DNA of 14,939 nt from Deltaproteobacteria bacterium. Lineage in GTDB: Bacteria > Desulfobacterota > Desulfobacteria > Desulfobacterales > ETH-SRB1. Below the pieces are notes generated by a model. The model saw only the letters and a list, made by a program, of their open reading frames with translations, was not told where the DNA came from and did no database searches. This document shows, piece by piece, positions 6,979-14,917 of the stretch. The translations under genes were made by a program, and so were the position numbers. The DNA lies in NCBI GenBank assembly GCA_030627405.1, contig DAOUSD010000013.1:1-14939 (forward strand). Reading direction: 5' to 3'. The first letter of the stretch is position 1; each line of letters opens with the position of its first letter.

Positions 6979-7628
6979 GTATAAAAAAAACGGTAATTTC
7001 GGCTATAGATAATAAACTTGGAACTAATTTAGGTGGTAAAGCACGTACTTTTAGAACCTTTTGGTATAATTCAAATTTATTAAATGTCATTCGGCGCAAT
7101 ATAGATTTTGCCATAATTAAATTTAAATATAACCTTGGCATAAAAAATAAGAACCCGTTGAAACTGCACTTAGGCTGTGGAGGACGTCACCTTGAAGGTT
7201 ATATAAATATTGATTTGAGAAAAACAACAGCTTCGGATGTAGTTTGTAATATAAGAAAATTGCCATACCCTGATAACTCGGTAGAATTAATTGAAACTTA
7301 TCATGTCATTGAGCACTTACCAAGACATGATTTACCAAAGGCATTAAAAGAATGGTTCAGGGTTATAGTGCTAGGAGGAGTGTTGATTATCGAATGCCCC
7401 GATTTTGATAAGGCGGTGAAGGAATATATAGAAGGTAATGAAGAACGGATAAATAATATTTTCGGTCTGCAAAGATTCCTAGGGGATGCGCATATGTTTG
7501 GGTATAACTTCAAAAGATTAAAAAAACTTCTTGAAAAGACTGGATTCAGAGATATTCAAAAAAAAGAGCCACAAGATGATCATACTAAAGACGAGCCATG
7601 TTTAAGGATTGAATCTTTTAAAGGCTGA
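6975..7628 (+). CDS. Class I SAM-dependent methyltransferase
   Basis: This 217-residue protein has a short basic N-terminal extension (1-60) and a compact Rossmann methyltransferase domain. Motif I is LHLGCGGRHLEGYINID (64-80), with the glycine-rich loop and the acidic Asp80 that contacts the SAM ribose. YHVIEHLP (109-116) and GGVLIIECPDF (134-144) are the next core strands, as in the Methyltransf_11 group. It ends soon after the core (about residue 190), so it is a minimal enzyme. It probably O- or N-methylates a sugar of the repeat unit, which is inferred from its neighbours. The start ATG overlaps the TGA of the pyruvyl transferase fusion by four bases (ATGA), and the next glycosyltransferase begins six bases after its stop. 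Confidence 0.87.
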   Translation: MSIKKTVISAIDNKLGTNLGGKARTFRTFWYNSNLLNVIRRNIDFAIIKFKYNLGIKNKNPLKLHLGCGGRHLEGYINIDLRKTTASDVVCNIRKLPYPDNSVELIETYHVIEHLPRHDLPKALKEWFRVIVLGGVLIIECPDFDKAVKEYIEGNEERINNIFGLQRFLGDAHMFGYNFKRLKKLLEKTGFRDIQKKEPQDDHTKDEPCLRIESFKG

Positions 7629-7634
7629 TAAACC

Positions 7635-8801
7635 ATGAAAATCTCAATCCTAACCCCCGATCTATCCCACAACTGCCTCGGTAGAGCATATTTGTTAGCC
7701 AAAGTACTTCAAAGGCATTACGAAGTAGAAATTGTCGGCCCAATTTTTGGCGATGAAATTTGGAAACCTGTCGCTAATGATAAAAGCATAACATATAAAT
7801 CAGTGAAAATCGTTGGCAGGTTTAAGCCTTATCTACAAATTAGGGAATTAGCCCAAAAGATAGATGGAGATGTGATTTATGCCTCAAAACCTTTATTTAC
7901 CAGTTTTGGGATTGGACTGCTTATAAAAGTAGTTCAAAAGAAGCCACTGATTCTGGATATAGACGACTGGCAGATGGGTTTTATGAAAGAAAGTTATAAA
8001 AACTTGTCGTTATTTCACTCCATAAAAGCTTTAGTTTCATCCGGTCTTTTTTTCTATGGCATGGGTTCTTATTGGAACAATTTGTTTATGGAGAAGTTGG
8101 TATGTTTTTCAAATGAAATTGCAGTTTCCAACACATTTCTAAAAAATAAATTTGGGGGGACAATGGTATGCCATGGAAGAGATACAGAAGCTTTTGACCC
8201 CAAGAAATTCAACAGGGATTTAGTAAGAAAAAAATATGGCATAGAAAAAACGAAAAAAATTATAATGTTTTTTGGCTCCCCAAGACCACATAAGGGCATA
8301 GAAGATATTATAAAAGCTATAAGCGTAATAAAAGATCAGGATATTGTCTTAGTTGTTGTGGGAATTAATGATAGGGATCAATATTCCAAAAATTTAGCTA
8401 AAATTGCAGTAAAAGCTTTGGGTAGAAGGTTTAATGGATTTGGTTTGCAACCTTTTGAAACGGTTCCGGAATTTTTGGCGATGGCTGATGTTGTAGTGAT
8501 ACCCCAGAGAAAGAATTTTTCAACAATGGGGCAAATGCCGGCTAAGGTTTTTGATGCAATGGCAATGGCAAAACCGATAATAGCTTCTAATATTTCCGAT
8601 TTGCCTAAAATATTAGATGGCTGCGGCTGGATAGTAGAACCTGAAAATCCAGAGCAATTAGCCAAAAAAATTCAATACGTTTTAAACAATCCCAAAGAGG
8701 CCAATGCGATGGGTAATAAAGCAAGGCAAAAATGCATAGAGAAATATAGCTGGGATGCAATGGAAGAAGTATTGTTAAAGGTGTTTGAAAAATATGAATA
8801 A
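7635..8801 (+). CDS. Glycosyltransferase family 4-like (GT-B fold)
   Basis: This 388-residue enzyme has two Rossmann-like halves. The N-terminal acceptor-binding half starts MKISILTPDLSHNCLGRAYL and contains PLILDIDDWQ (104-113). The C-terminal donor-binding half starts at IMFFGSPRPHKGIEDII (210-226). MADVVVIP (283-290) and MPAKVFDAMAMAKPIIASNI (301-320) are the nucleotide-sugar binding region. The usual second Glu of the EX7E motif appears as Asp307. It would add one sugar to the lipid-linked repeat unit at the cytoplasmic membrane face. Donor and linkage are unknown. It sits six bases after the methyltransferase stop, which indicates co-transcription. Confidence 0.88.
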   Translation: MKISILTPDLSHNCLGRAYLLAKVLQRHYEVEIVGPIFGDEIWKPVANDKSITYKSVKIVGRFKPYLQIRELAQKIDGDVIYASKPLFTSFGIGLLIKVVQKKPLILDIDDWQMGFMKESYKNLSLFHSIKALVSSGLFFYGMGSYWNNLFMEKLVCFSNEIAVSNTFLKNKFGGTMVCHGRDTEAFDPKKFNRDLVRKKYGIEKTKKIIMFFGSPRPHKGIEDIIKAISVIKDQDIVLVVVGINDRDQYSKNLAKIAVKALGRRFNGFGLQPFETVPEFLAMADVVVIPQRKNFSTMGQMPAKVFDAMAMAKPIIASNISDLPKILDGCGWIVEPENPEQLAKKIQYVLNNPKEANAMGNKARQKCIEKYSWDAMEEVLLKVFEKYE

Positions 8802-8825
8802 GAATGCGTTTGATAAGGTTTAACC

Positions 8826-9986
8826 ATGCGGCATTGTCCCAAATTTGTTGACAAAAATCGACAGTTGGCAGTTGTTACGACAATTACCTGCTGGGACGAG
8901 CCTCCCAGGTTTCGGCATCAGGTTACCCGGCAACTGACCAGATTTTATAATGTATTATATGTTGAGCGAAGTTCAGCCAATTTATGCAAGGATCGACATT
9001 TGAATCGGTATGAGCAAATCAACGAGCACCTTGTTATATATCGCCCTCCACAAATACCGCGCATATTATTACGATTTTATGGACGCCTTTCATTTTTTCA
9101 TACAATTATCGATTGGTTAACACTGAAGAAAATAGAAGCTACGGTCAAAAAAACTGGTTACATCAATGCGATATTGATAAATTTTCAGTTCGATTTCAGT
9201 TCGATTATGTCATCCGGCATATTTTACCCCAAAGTATATCTGTGCAACGATGAATTCCCAAACCAGGCACCGCGCCAATGGCAACGTAAGCTATTCTCTA
9301 AATATGAAGATAAGGTCATACGCAGAGCCGACTGCTGTTTCGTACACAGCACACCATTGTTTGAGAAGTTTCGATCCAGGCATAAGAATGTCCATGTTCT
9401 GTTACCCGGCCATGAGTTTAATCTTGATAGACCGCCAGAACCCGGCAACTTACAACGACACAAAAAAAAACAAATATCCGTTTGCTATATGGGCTATATT
9501 GATAAGAGGATTTCTCTCGAATGGTTGCTCGAAGTCGTATCGCACGAAAGACTATCCCTATATTTGATTGGACCTGTAAAGGACACCATTGATCTATTGC
9601 CACTATATGAATTTTCTAATTTTGAGATGATTTCTCCTTTTGAGGGAGAGGCTTTGCAGTCAGTACTGCAAAGCATGGACGTTTGCGTTATTCCTTTTGA
9701 CATAAAACTTGAAGTGGTCAAGGCTTGTACACCAAATAAATTATTCCAATACATTGCCTGCGGAAAACCTGTGGTTATTTCCAATATGAATCATTTAATT
9801 GAGTTGCCTGACAAATTCATATACGTTGCGAACAGTGCAAAAGAATTTGTGGAATGCATAGTTAAGGCTCACAACGAAGACTGCGACGAATTAATTACAC
9901 AACGGATTGAGCTGGCTCGACAGAATTCATGGGATACGAGAGGCAATCAGCTTCATTTAATACTTAAATCCTATATGAAGGATTGA
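8826..9986 (+). CDS. Glycosyltransferase (GT-B, family 1/4-like)
   Basis: This 386-residue protein has a less typical N-terminal half (AVVTTITCWDEPPRFRHQVT, then NVLYVERSS) and a recognisable donor-binding half. Supporting motifs are RADCCFVHSTPLFEKF (acceptor-side helix), CYMGYIDKRISLEWL (start of the C-terminal domain), LQSMDVCVIPF and ACTPNKLFQYIACGKPVVIS (nucleotide-sugar binding loop). The pattern fits retaining glycosyltransferases in exopolysaccharide and teichuronic-acid style pathways. It presumably adds one sugar to the repeat unit. A run of nine A (9462-9470) lies in the coding sequence and encodes a Lys-rich stretch. The start ATG 8826 has AAGG eight bases upstream, with a 24-base gap after the previous gene. 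Confidence 0.85.
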   Translation: MRHCPKFVDKNRQLAVVTTITCWDEPPRFRHQVTRQLTRFYNVLYVERSSANLCKDRHLNRYEQINEHLVIYRPPQIPRILLRFYGRLSFFHTIIDWLTLKKIEATVKKTGYINAILINFQFDFSSIMSSGIFYPKVYLCNDEFPNQAPRQWQRKLFSKYEDKVIRRADCCFVHSTPLFEKFRSRHKNVHVLLPGHEFNLDRPPEPGNLQRHKKKQISVCYMGYIDKRISLEWLLEVVSHERLSLYLIGPVKDTIDLLPLYEFSNFEMISPFEGEALQSVLQSMDVCVIPFDIKLEVVKACTPNKLFQYIACGKPVVISNMNHLIELPDKFIYVANSAKEFVECIVKAHNEDCDELITQRIELARQNSWDTRGNQLHLILKSYMKD

Positions 9987-10000
9987 GATAAAAAATAGAT

Positions 10001-11320
10001 ATGCCAAAACAATTGGTAAAAATAAACCATTCAATCTCTATGCTTTCATACTTGGCACTGTTTATATTGGCAGACCAGTTGTTATTGCCAGTGCCTCGAC
10101 TCTTTGGCATATCACTATTTAAGCCGAGTTATTGGATTCTTCTTGCATGGCCGCTTTTTATTATAATGCCACACAAGAGAGGCTATGTTGCCAGCGGTAG
10201 GTCCCGCCGTTTTTTCAAAATGATGGGACCTGTTATGGGTATACTCGTATGCGGATTGTTGGGCCAACTATATCTATCGACCTTAGGTAATATTTATGAC
10301 CCGAATGAGGCATTCCGGGCGACTATGTTTTACCTGATGATGGTTTTTGCCTTTGGTTATGGCCAATTTGTTTCCAATTTTCGTTACCGTTGGCTGCTTT
10401 GGTTTTTTTATGCGACAGCGGCATTAGTTCTTTTACTGATATTCACTATTGATCGTTTCCCGATTCTTGCCCAACTTTATTACCACACACCCGAGAATAT
10501 TGAAAATCTATCGGCGTTGGTGAGATCCCAAGGCAGGTATCGAGGCTTGGGCAACCCCAACTCCACAATGCTTTTAGTAAATATTGTGTTTTTATTCTTA
10601 GTAGTTTCGGTTCGTTTGGGATATTTAAGTCGATTGCAGAAACACCACATTGTATTAGCGTCAATGCTCAATATTGCAGTCTGCTTTATCTTGGCAAGCC
10701 GTAATCAGATGGTTGCATCAATAATACTGGTGGCGTTCTTCGCTGCAACCAATGTCAAACATTGGTCGACAAAAATTTTTGCGATAGCCGCACTTTTTTT
10801 TGCGATAATCGCTTTTTTTATTTTTTTTGGGAACACATTACGAAATAATTATACCTTTATTGATAATGCCTACAATCGTTTCGCAACAACTTCTGTTTTC
10901 GATGTTGCCGAGGGACGCCATTCAGTGACTATTGCTCGCCCACTTATTCATTGGCAGGGTTTTAGTGACAGGTTTCTTAAATCTCCTCTTATTGGCTCTG
11001 GCTATAGTACACTTGGATATTATCCATTTGATAAGCTTCCAGAGTTTCATAATGATTGGTTTAGGGTATGGGCAACAAGCGGGGCGATTGGAGGAATGTT
11101 GCTGTTCGTTTGGATGTTTCGGATTTACAAAAAAATTGGCTTGCTTGTGTTACTCCCGTTTTTTCTTCCCGGACTTACCAACTCGTTTTTGCGAAATACG
11201 CCAGCAGTAATCGTTTACTGCTTTATGCTGGGAATATTGATAGAGCAGAAATTCCGTAGAGAAGCAAGGATGGCTGTATCAGGTTCAAGCAGTAGCTCTT
11301 CGGCAAATTCACATAGTTGA
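10001..11320 (+). CDS. O-antigen ligase/polymerase-like membrane protein (WaaL/Wzy type)
   Basis: This 439-residue polytopic protein has about 10-12 membrane segments by eye. It has the features of the O-antigen ligase superfamily (Wzy_C): GRYRGLGNPNSTMLLVNI before a long hydrophobic stretch, ASRNQMVAS (a conserved SRxxxl-like turn), then a large periplasmic loop of about residues 285-355. That loop ends in SPLIGSGYSTLGY and FHNDWFRVWATSGAIGG, where HND is the characteristic His-Asn motif. It would either polymerise the flipped repeat units (Wzy) or ligate the polymer to lipid A-core (WaaL). Sequence alone does not decide, but its place inside a glycan locus favours Wzy. The C-terminus is a Ser-rich tail (SGSSSSSSANSHS), unusual for the family. 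T-runs (8, 7 and 8 bases at 10794-10828) encode one Phe/Ile-rich span. No strong ribosome binding site precedes ATG 10001. Confidence 0.85.
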   Translation: MPKQLVKINHSISMLSYLALFILADQLLLPVPRLFGISLFKPSYWILLAWPLFIIMPHKRGYVASGRSRRFFKMMGPVMGILVCGLLGQLYLSTLGNIYDPNEAFRATMFYLMMVFAFGYGQFVSNFRYRWLLWFFYATAALVLLLIFTIDRFPILAQLYYHTPENIENLSALVRSQGRYRGLGNPNSTMLLVNIVFLFLVVSVRLGYLSRLQKHHIVLASMLNIAVCFILASRNQMVASIILVAFFAATNVKHWSTKIFAIAALFFAIIAFFIFFGNTLRNNYTFIDNAYNRFATTSVFDVAEGRHSVTIARPLIHWQGFSDRFLKSPLIGSGYSTLGYYPFDKLPEFHNDWFRVWATSGAIGGMLLFVWMFRIYKKIGLLVLLPFFLPGLTNSFLRNTPAVIVYCFMLGILIEQKFRREARMAVSGSSSSSSANSHS

Positions 11321-11352
11321 GGTGGATGACTCCGTGCGAATTGGAAATATTT

Positions 11353-11357
11353 GGAGG
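11353..11357 (+). promoter_or_regulatory. Ribosome binding site pointing to a GTG start at 11365
   Basis: GGAGG lies seven bases before GTG 11365. The longer reading frame could start at TTG 11317 or ATG 11326. Neither has an equally good site, and the residues they would add (RWMTPCELEIFGGCK) do not look like the start of a glycosyltransferase. Confidence 0.7.
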
Positions 11358-11364
11358 TTGCAAA

Positions 11365-12576
11365 GTGGTTAACCCGGAATGGATTGCGTATGTGGGTAAA
11401 TTCCCCTTCCCTGAAGGGAATGCCAGTAGCCGGAGAGTGTATGGTGTAGCGAGTGCGCTTGTGGAGGCAGGCTACGATGTGGTGGTGGGAAGCGAGAATA
11501 TTGAACCACCAGAACCCTGTGTACTTTATGATAGAAAAGGAAAGGGTACGCTTTCTTATCTCGGCCTGTCGGAGAGGTTATCGAAGGCCGCGTCCGCCAT
11601 TAGAAGGGCCTATCAATATTTGATCGCGGTGGGAGAACGAAAAGTACGCTGGCTGGATGAGCAGCCAACCAAACCGTCGTATGTTATCTATTATGGCTCA
11701 AGCTCAGCCTTTATACTTCGATTAATGTCATGGTGCCGCAAAAACAACGTTGCTTTGATCGTTGATGTTGTCGAGTGGCGTGATGCCTCGCACATGGTGG
11801 GTGGTGGCTCCTTCAGCCCATTGAATATCAGCGACAAGATATGTATGAGATTTCTTATCTACCGAGCGGACGGAGTGATTGCAATCAGTTCATATTTGGA
11901 AAAATTTTATCTGAACAGAAAATCTCATGTGATTCGCATCCCAACCTTACTTGACACAACCAGTTTCATCGCCAAACGTTCAAATACAATGCCAGTCAAA
12001 AAACAACTTACGCTGGCATATACCGGTGAATCTGGAAGGGGGAAAAAGGACTTGCTGAATAATGTCATCGAGGCTCTATTTCGCTTAAATTCCGCAGGTA
12101 AAGATGTTCGTTTTATTATGGCTGGACCAACCCCACAGGAAATCCTCTGTTTTTCAGCGCTGCAGTCACGAGGGATATCTTCATCGCCTTCCTGGATTGA
12201 GGCTCTTGGGTGGCAAACGCCGGATAAGGCGTTAGAAATTGTGAAAAACGCGGACTTTATGCCGCTTTTGCGCCCGCTGAACCGCGTTTCGGAGGCCGGA
12301 TTTCCGACCAAGTTTGCTGAAAGCATGGCACTCGGCACACCGGTCATCTGCAATCTGACAAGCGATCTCGGTCAATATATTCACGATGACGTCGAGGGAC
12401 TGGTTTGCAGAGACCACTCAGTTGAGGCATTTACAGAAACAATTGAACGTGCCTTAGCCTTGCCACCCGTACAGTATGCGGAAATGCGCATAGCTGCACG
12501 TGCCATGGCGGAACAGTCTTTCGATTACCGCGCATACGCAAAGCCATTGCGTCGCTTTCTCAAGAAAATACGCTAA
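11365..12576 (+). CDS. Glycosyltransferase family 4-like (GT-B fold)
   Basis: From GTG 11365 the product has 403 residues and begins MVNPEWIAYVGKFPFPEGNA, a typical first strand with a Gly-rich loop. The N-terminal half includes ALIVDVVEWRDASHM and a loop with YRADGVIAISSYLEKFYL. The donor half begins LAYTGESGRGKKDLLNNVIE. The nucleotide-sugar site is GFPTKFAESMALGTPVICN, with the motif Glu retained. It would transfer one sugar in repeat-unit assembly; the substrate is unknown. The locally high GC content (34 of 60 bases at 11401-11460) contrasts with the AT-rich genes upstream, suggesting a different source. The longer frame opens at TTG 11317, overlapping the preceding stop by four bases. 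I prefer the GTG because of its ribosome binding site. Confidence 0.87.
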   Translation: MVNPEWIAYVGKFPFPEGNASSRRVYGVASALVEAGYDVVVGSENIEPPEPCVLYDRKGKGTLSYLGLSERLSKAASAIRRAYQYLIAVGERKVRWLDEQPTKPSYVIYYGSSSAFILRLMSWCRKNNVALIVDVVEWRDASHMVGGGSFSPLNISDKICMRFLIYRADGVIAISSYLEKFYLNRKSHVIRIPTLLDTTSFIAKRSNTMPVKKQLTLAYTGESGRGKKDLLNNVIEALFRLNSAGKDVRFIMAGPTPQEILCFSALQSRGISSSPSWIEALGWQTPDKALEIVKNADFMPLLRPLNRVSEAGFPTKFAESMALGTPVICNLTSDLGQYIHDDVEGLVCRDHSVEAFTETIERALALPPVQYAEMRIAARAMAEQSFDYRAYAKPLRRFLKKIR

Positions 12577-12650
12577 GTTGTATATAAAAATGGATTGTCG
12601 CGATACCGTAATTTCTTTACACATTAAATTAAATTATTGCAGGAAAGACA
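12577..12650 (+). other. Short AT-rich gap between glycosyltransferase genes
   Basis: This is the largest gap inside the plus-strand operon (74 bases) and it is AT-rich. It ends with the ribosome binding site AGGAAAG (12641-12647) for the next gene. I see no terminator hairpin or strong promoter. Confidence 0.5.
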
Positions 12651-13745
12651 TTGAAAACAAATTCCACCCAATTGAAAATACTAATGTTTGATGCCGCTTA
12701 CCCTCCTCCTGTTGTTGGGGGAAAAGAAAAGCAGGTACATTTGCTTGCTAATGAACTGAAGAGGCAGGGCGTAGACGTTTGTGCTCTTTCTTATGAGCAC
12801 AACGGAAATCACACACAAGTACATGATAATATAAAGGTTTATCGTGTAAAAAATGGAGCAATGGCGACGCTCCTGTTTTTAATGCGGTTAATCTATTTAA
12901 GGGTTAATTTCAAGATACTGCACATACACACCCCCAGTCGTATCGGTCACATAATGGCTTTTATGGGTTTTTTGCTTGGGTATCGAGTTGTATTTAAATT
13001 CCCTAATGAAAAAATGTTAGACAATCTTTCTATGTCAGCAATATGTTATTGGAGAATTACAATTCGGGTGGCAAAACTATTAATAGTACTTGAAGAAAAG
13101 ACGCAAAACACACTAATTTCATCATGGAAAGTGGATAAGGATAAAATTTTCTTGGCATCTAATGGCGTTGAGGTTTTAAATAATAACAATAAAATTGCCG
13201 GAAAAACCATTAAGTTATTGTTTGTTGGGCGGCTTGTTAAGCAAAAATGTTGTTCTGATTTAATAACGGCTTGTAGTAATTTAAATAATAGAAACATAAA
13301 ATGGCAATTAGACATTGTAGGTAACGGCCCATTGATGGATAGCCTTCAAATAATGACAAAACAATTGGGAATAGTAAACAAAATCAACTTTCACGGCTAT
13401 CAGTCCGATGTTTTAAAATATATGAAAGATGCCGATCTTTTAGTTTTACCGTCTGAAAACGAGGGGATGTCAAATGTTCTACTGGAAGCAATGGCAATTG
13501 GCTTGCCAATAATTTGCACTGACGTGGGGGCAGCAAAAAACATGATTGGTAAACAAGGGGAGAAATATCTAACAAAGCCCTATGATATTATTGATTTGTC
13601 TAATAAAATCAGAATGTTTTCTGAAACCCCGACGTTATTGAAAGAATATGGAACCTATCTTTTTGAACGCTGTAAAAGCAAATATTCAATTCAGTCAAGC
13701 GCCAATAGTTATATTGAGCATTACCAAAAAATGAGATTACATTAA
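12651..13745 (+). CDS. Glycosyltransferase family 4
   Basis: This 364-residue GT-B enzyme is read from TTG 12651. The rare start is supported by AGGA (12641-12644) six bases upstream and by the absence of any ATG before the conserved first strand (LKILMFDAAYPPPVVGGKEK, residues 8-27), whose GG turn is characteristic. ILHIHTPSRIGHI (89-101) lies in the N-terminal domain. The C-terminal domain starts KLLFVGRLVKQKC (188-200) and continues with DIVGNGPLMDSL. SENEGMSNVLLEAMAIGLPI (268-287) holds a complete EX7E motif (Glu271 and Glu279) for donor-sugar binding. It is a retaining sugar transferase of repeat-unit assembly with unknown substrate. The stop codon overlaps the next start by one base, so the two are translationally coupled. 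It is AT-rich, unlike both neighbours. Confidence 0.9.
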   Translation: MKTNSTQLKILMFDAAYPPPVVGGKEKQVHLLANELKRQGVDVCALSYEHNGNHTQVHDNIKVYRVKNGAMATLLFLMRLIYLRVNFKILHIHTPSRIGHIMAFMGFLLGYRVVFKFPNEKMLDNLSMSAICYWRITIRVAKLLIVLEEKTQNTLISSWKVDKDKIFLASNGVEVLNNNNKIAGKTIKLLFVGRLVKQKCCSDLITACSNLNNRNIKWQLDIVGNGPLMDSLQIMTKQLGIVNKINFHGYQSDVLKYMKDADLLVLPSENEGMSNVLLEAMAIGLPIICTDVGAAKNMIGKQGEKYLTKPYDIIDLSNKIRMFSETPTLLKEYGTYLFERCKSKYSIQSSANSYIEHYQKMRLH

Positions 13746-14917
13746 TGCCGAACCTTATAATCTTAACCTTTATCGGCTACTACCTCCCCGGATACAAGGC
13801 TGGCGGGGCGATGCGGACGATTGTGAACATAGTAGATCATCTGGGGGATGAGTTTGAATTTAAGATCATCGCAGCGGATCGGGATCTTGGGGATGAGAAG
13901 CCCTATCCCGGCATCAAGGTTGACGGTTGGAATAGGGTTGGTAAAGCTGACGTTTTTTATATGTCTCCGAAAAGGCGTTGCTTGCGGGATTTTAGAAGAC
14001 TTTTTTGCTTTACCGAATATGATGTGATTTATCTCAGCAGCTTTTTTTCGCCGCATTTTACCATCAAGCCATTGGTGTTAAGAAGGTTGCGGCTAATTCC
14101 TGACAGACCCGTAGTCGTTGCGCCTGAGGGTGAGTTTTCGCCAGGCGCTTTTTGGCTTAAGAGGTTTAAAAAGCGAGCATATCTTTTTGTGGCAAAAGCA
14201 CTCGGGCTGTATCGTGTCGCTACATGGAAGGCATCAAGTGAGCATGAGGAAGCGGATATACGCCAATGGTTTGGAAGAGATGTGCCGGTGGTGGTTGCTC
14301 CGGATCTTCCACCGGTGATTCATTCATCAGATGAACTGCTGCCAAAGAGCGGGAAAATCGAAGGCTGTCTTAAAATCATTTTTTTGTCTCGCATATCTCG
14401 CAAGAAAAACCTGGACGGTGCTTTGGAGATGCTTAAGGGATTGAAAGGTAAAGTTAAGTTTAATATCTACGGGCCGATGGAGGATAAATCATATTGGGCG
14501 GAGTGTGAGAAGATTATAGGTGGCCTGCCGAAAAATATTAAAGTCCGGTATTGCGGCAGTGTGGAGCATGACAAGGTGGGAGTTGTGATGAGGGATCATG
14601 ATCTTTTTTTTCTGCCGACGCTTGGTGAAAATTTTGGCCATGTGATTTTAGGGGCCCTTTGCGCGGGATGTCCGATTTTGATTAGCGATCAAACACCGTG
14701 GCGTGATCTCGAAGGAAAAGGTGTTGGCTGGGATCTGCCTTTAGACAGGCCGGAAATGTTTCGGGAAGTTCTTCAGAGGTGTGTTGACATGAATAATGAG
14801 GAATATTTGAAATGGTCTGAAGAGGCACGGGAGTATGGGCTTCAGGTGACAAAGGATGATGGGGTGGTTGAGCAGAATCGGCGGCTTTTTTATAAGGCTA
14901 TGGGTAAAGAGTCGTAG
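13745..14917 (+). CDS. Glycosyltransferase family 4-like with a substituted EX7E motif
   Basis: This 390-residue GT-B protein begins MPNLIILTFIGYYLPGYKAG, with the GGAMRTI turn following. VVVAPEGEFSPGAF (122-135) and WKASSEHEEADI (161-172) lie in the acceptor domain, and IIFLSRISRKKNLDGALEML (211-230) opens the donor domain. The donor loop reads TLGENFGHVILGALCAGCPI (292-311). Glu295 is present, but the position expected to hold the second Glu of EX7E is Gly303 (GGG codon). Loss of this residue may weaken or abolish activity, or change the donor. Otherwise the length and fold look intact. The start ATG overlaps the preceding stop by one base. A 15-bp tandem repeat begins in the last codons. 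GC content is higher than in the gene before it. Confidence 0.87.
   Translation: MPNLIILTFIGYYLPGYKAGGAMRTIVNIVDHLGDEFEFKIIAADRDLGDEKPYPGIKVDGWNRVGKADVFYMSPKRRCLRDFRRLFCFTEYDVIYLSSFFSPHFTIKPLVLRRLRLIPDRPVVVAPEGEFSPGAFWLKRFKKRAYLFVAKALGLYRVATWKASSEHEEADIRQWFGRDVPVVVAPDLPPVIHSSDELLPKSGKIEGCLKIIFLSRISRKKNLDGALEMLKGLKGKVKFNIYGPMEDKSYWAECEKIIGGLPKNIKVRYCGSVEHDKVGVVMRDHDLFFLPTLGENFGHVILGALCAGCPILISDQTPWRDLEGKGVGWDLPLDRPEMFREVLQRCVDMNNEEYLKWSEEAREYGLQVTKDDGVVEQNRRLFYKAMGKES

Noticed and set aside
11317..11364. Longer N-terminus for the glycosyltransferase from TTG 11317 or ATG 11326
   Set aside because: The extra residues do not resemble a GT-B start, and GGAGG is positioned for GTG 11365. The four-base overlap with the preceding stop keeps the longer form possible.
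11925..12353. 142-residue minus-strand ORF
   Set aside because: It is antisense to the donor domain of the glycosyltransferase at 11365-12576 and has no recognisable domain. Its length follows from the higher GC of that gene.
2762..14917. Defence system or biosynthetic cluster of a new type hidden in the plus-strand genes
   Set aside because: Every gene falls into a recognised surface-glycan family; only the fusion at 4246-6978 departs from the usual architecture.
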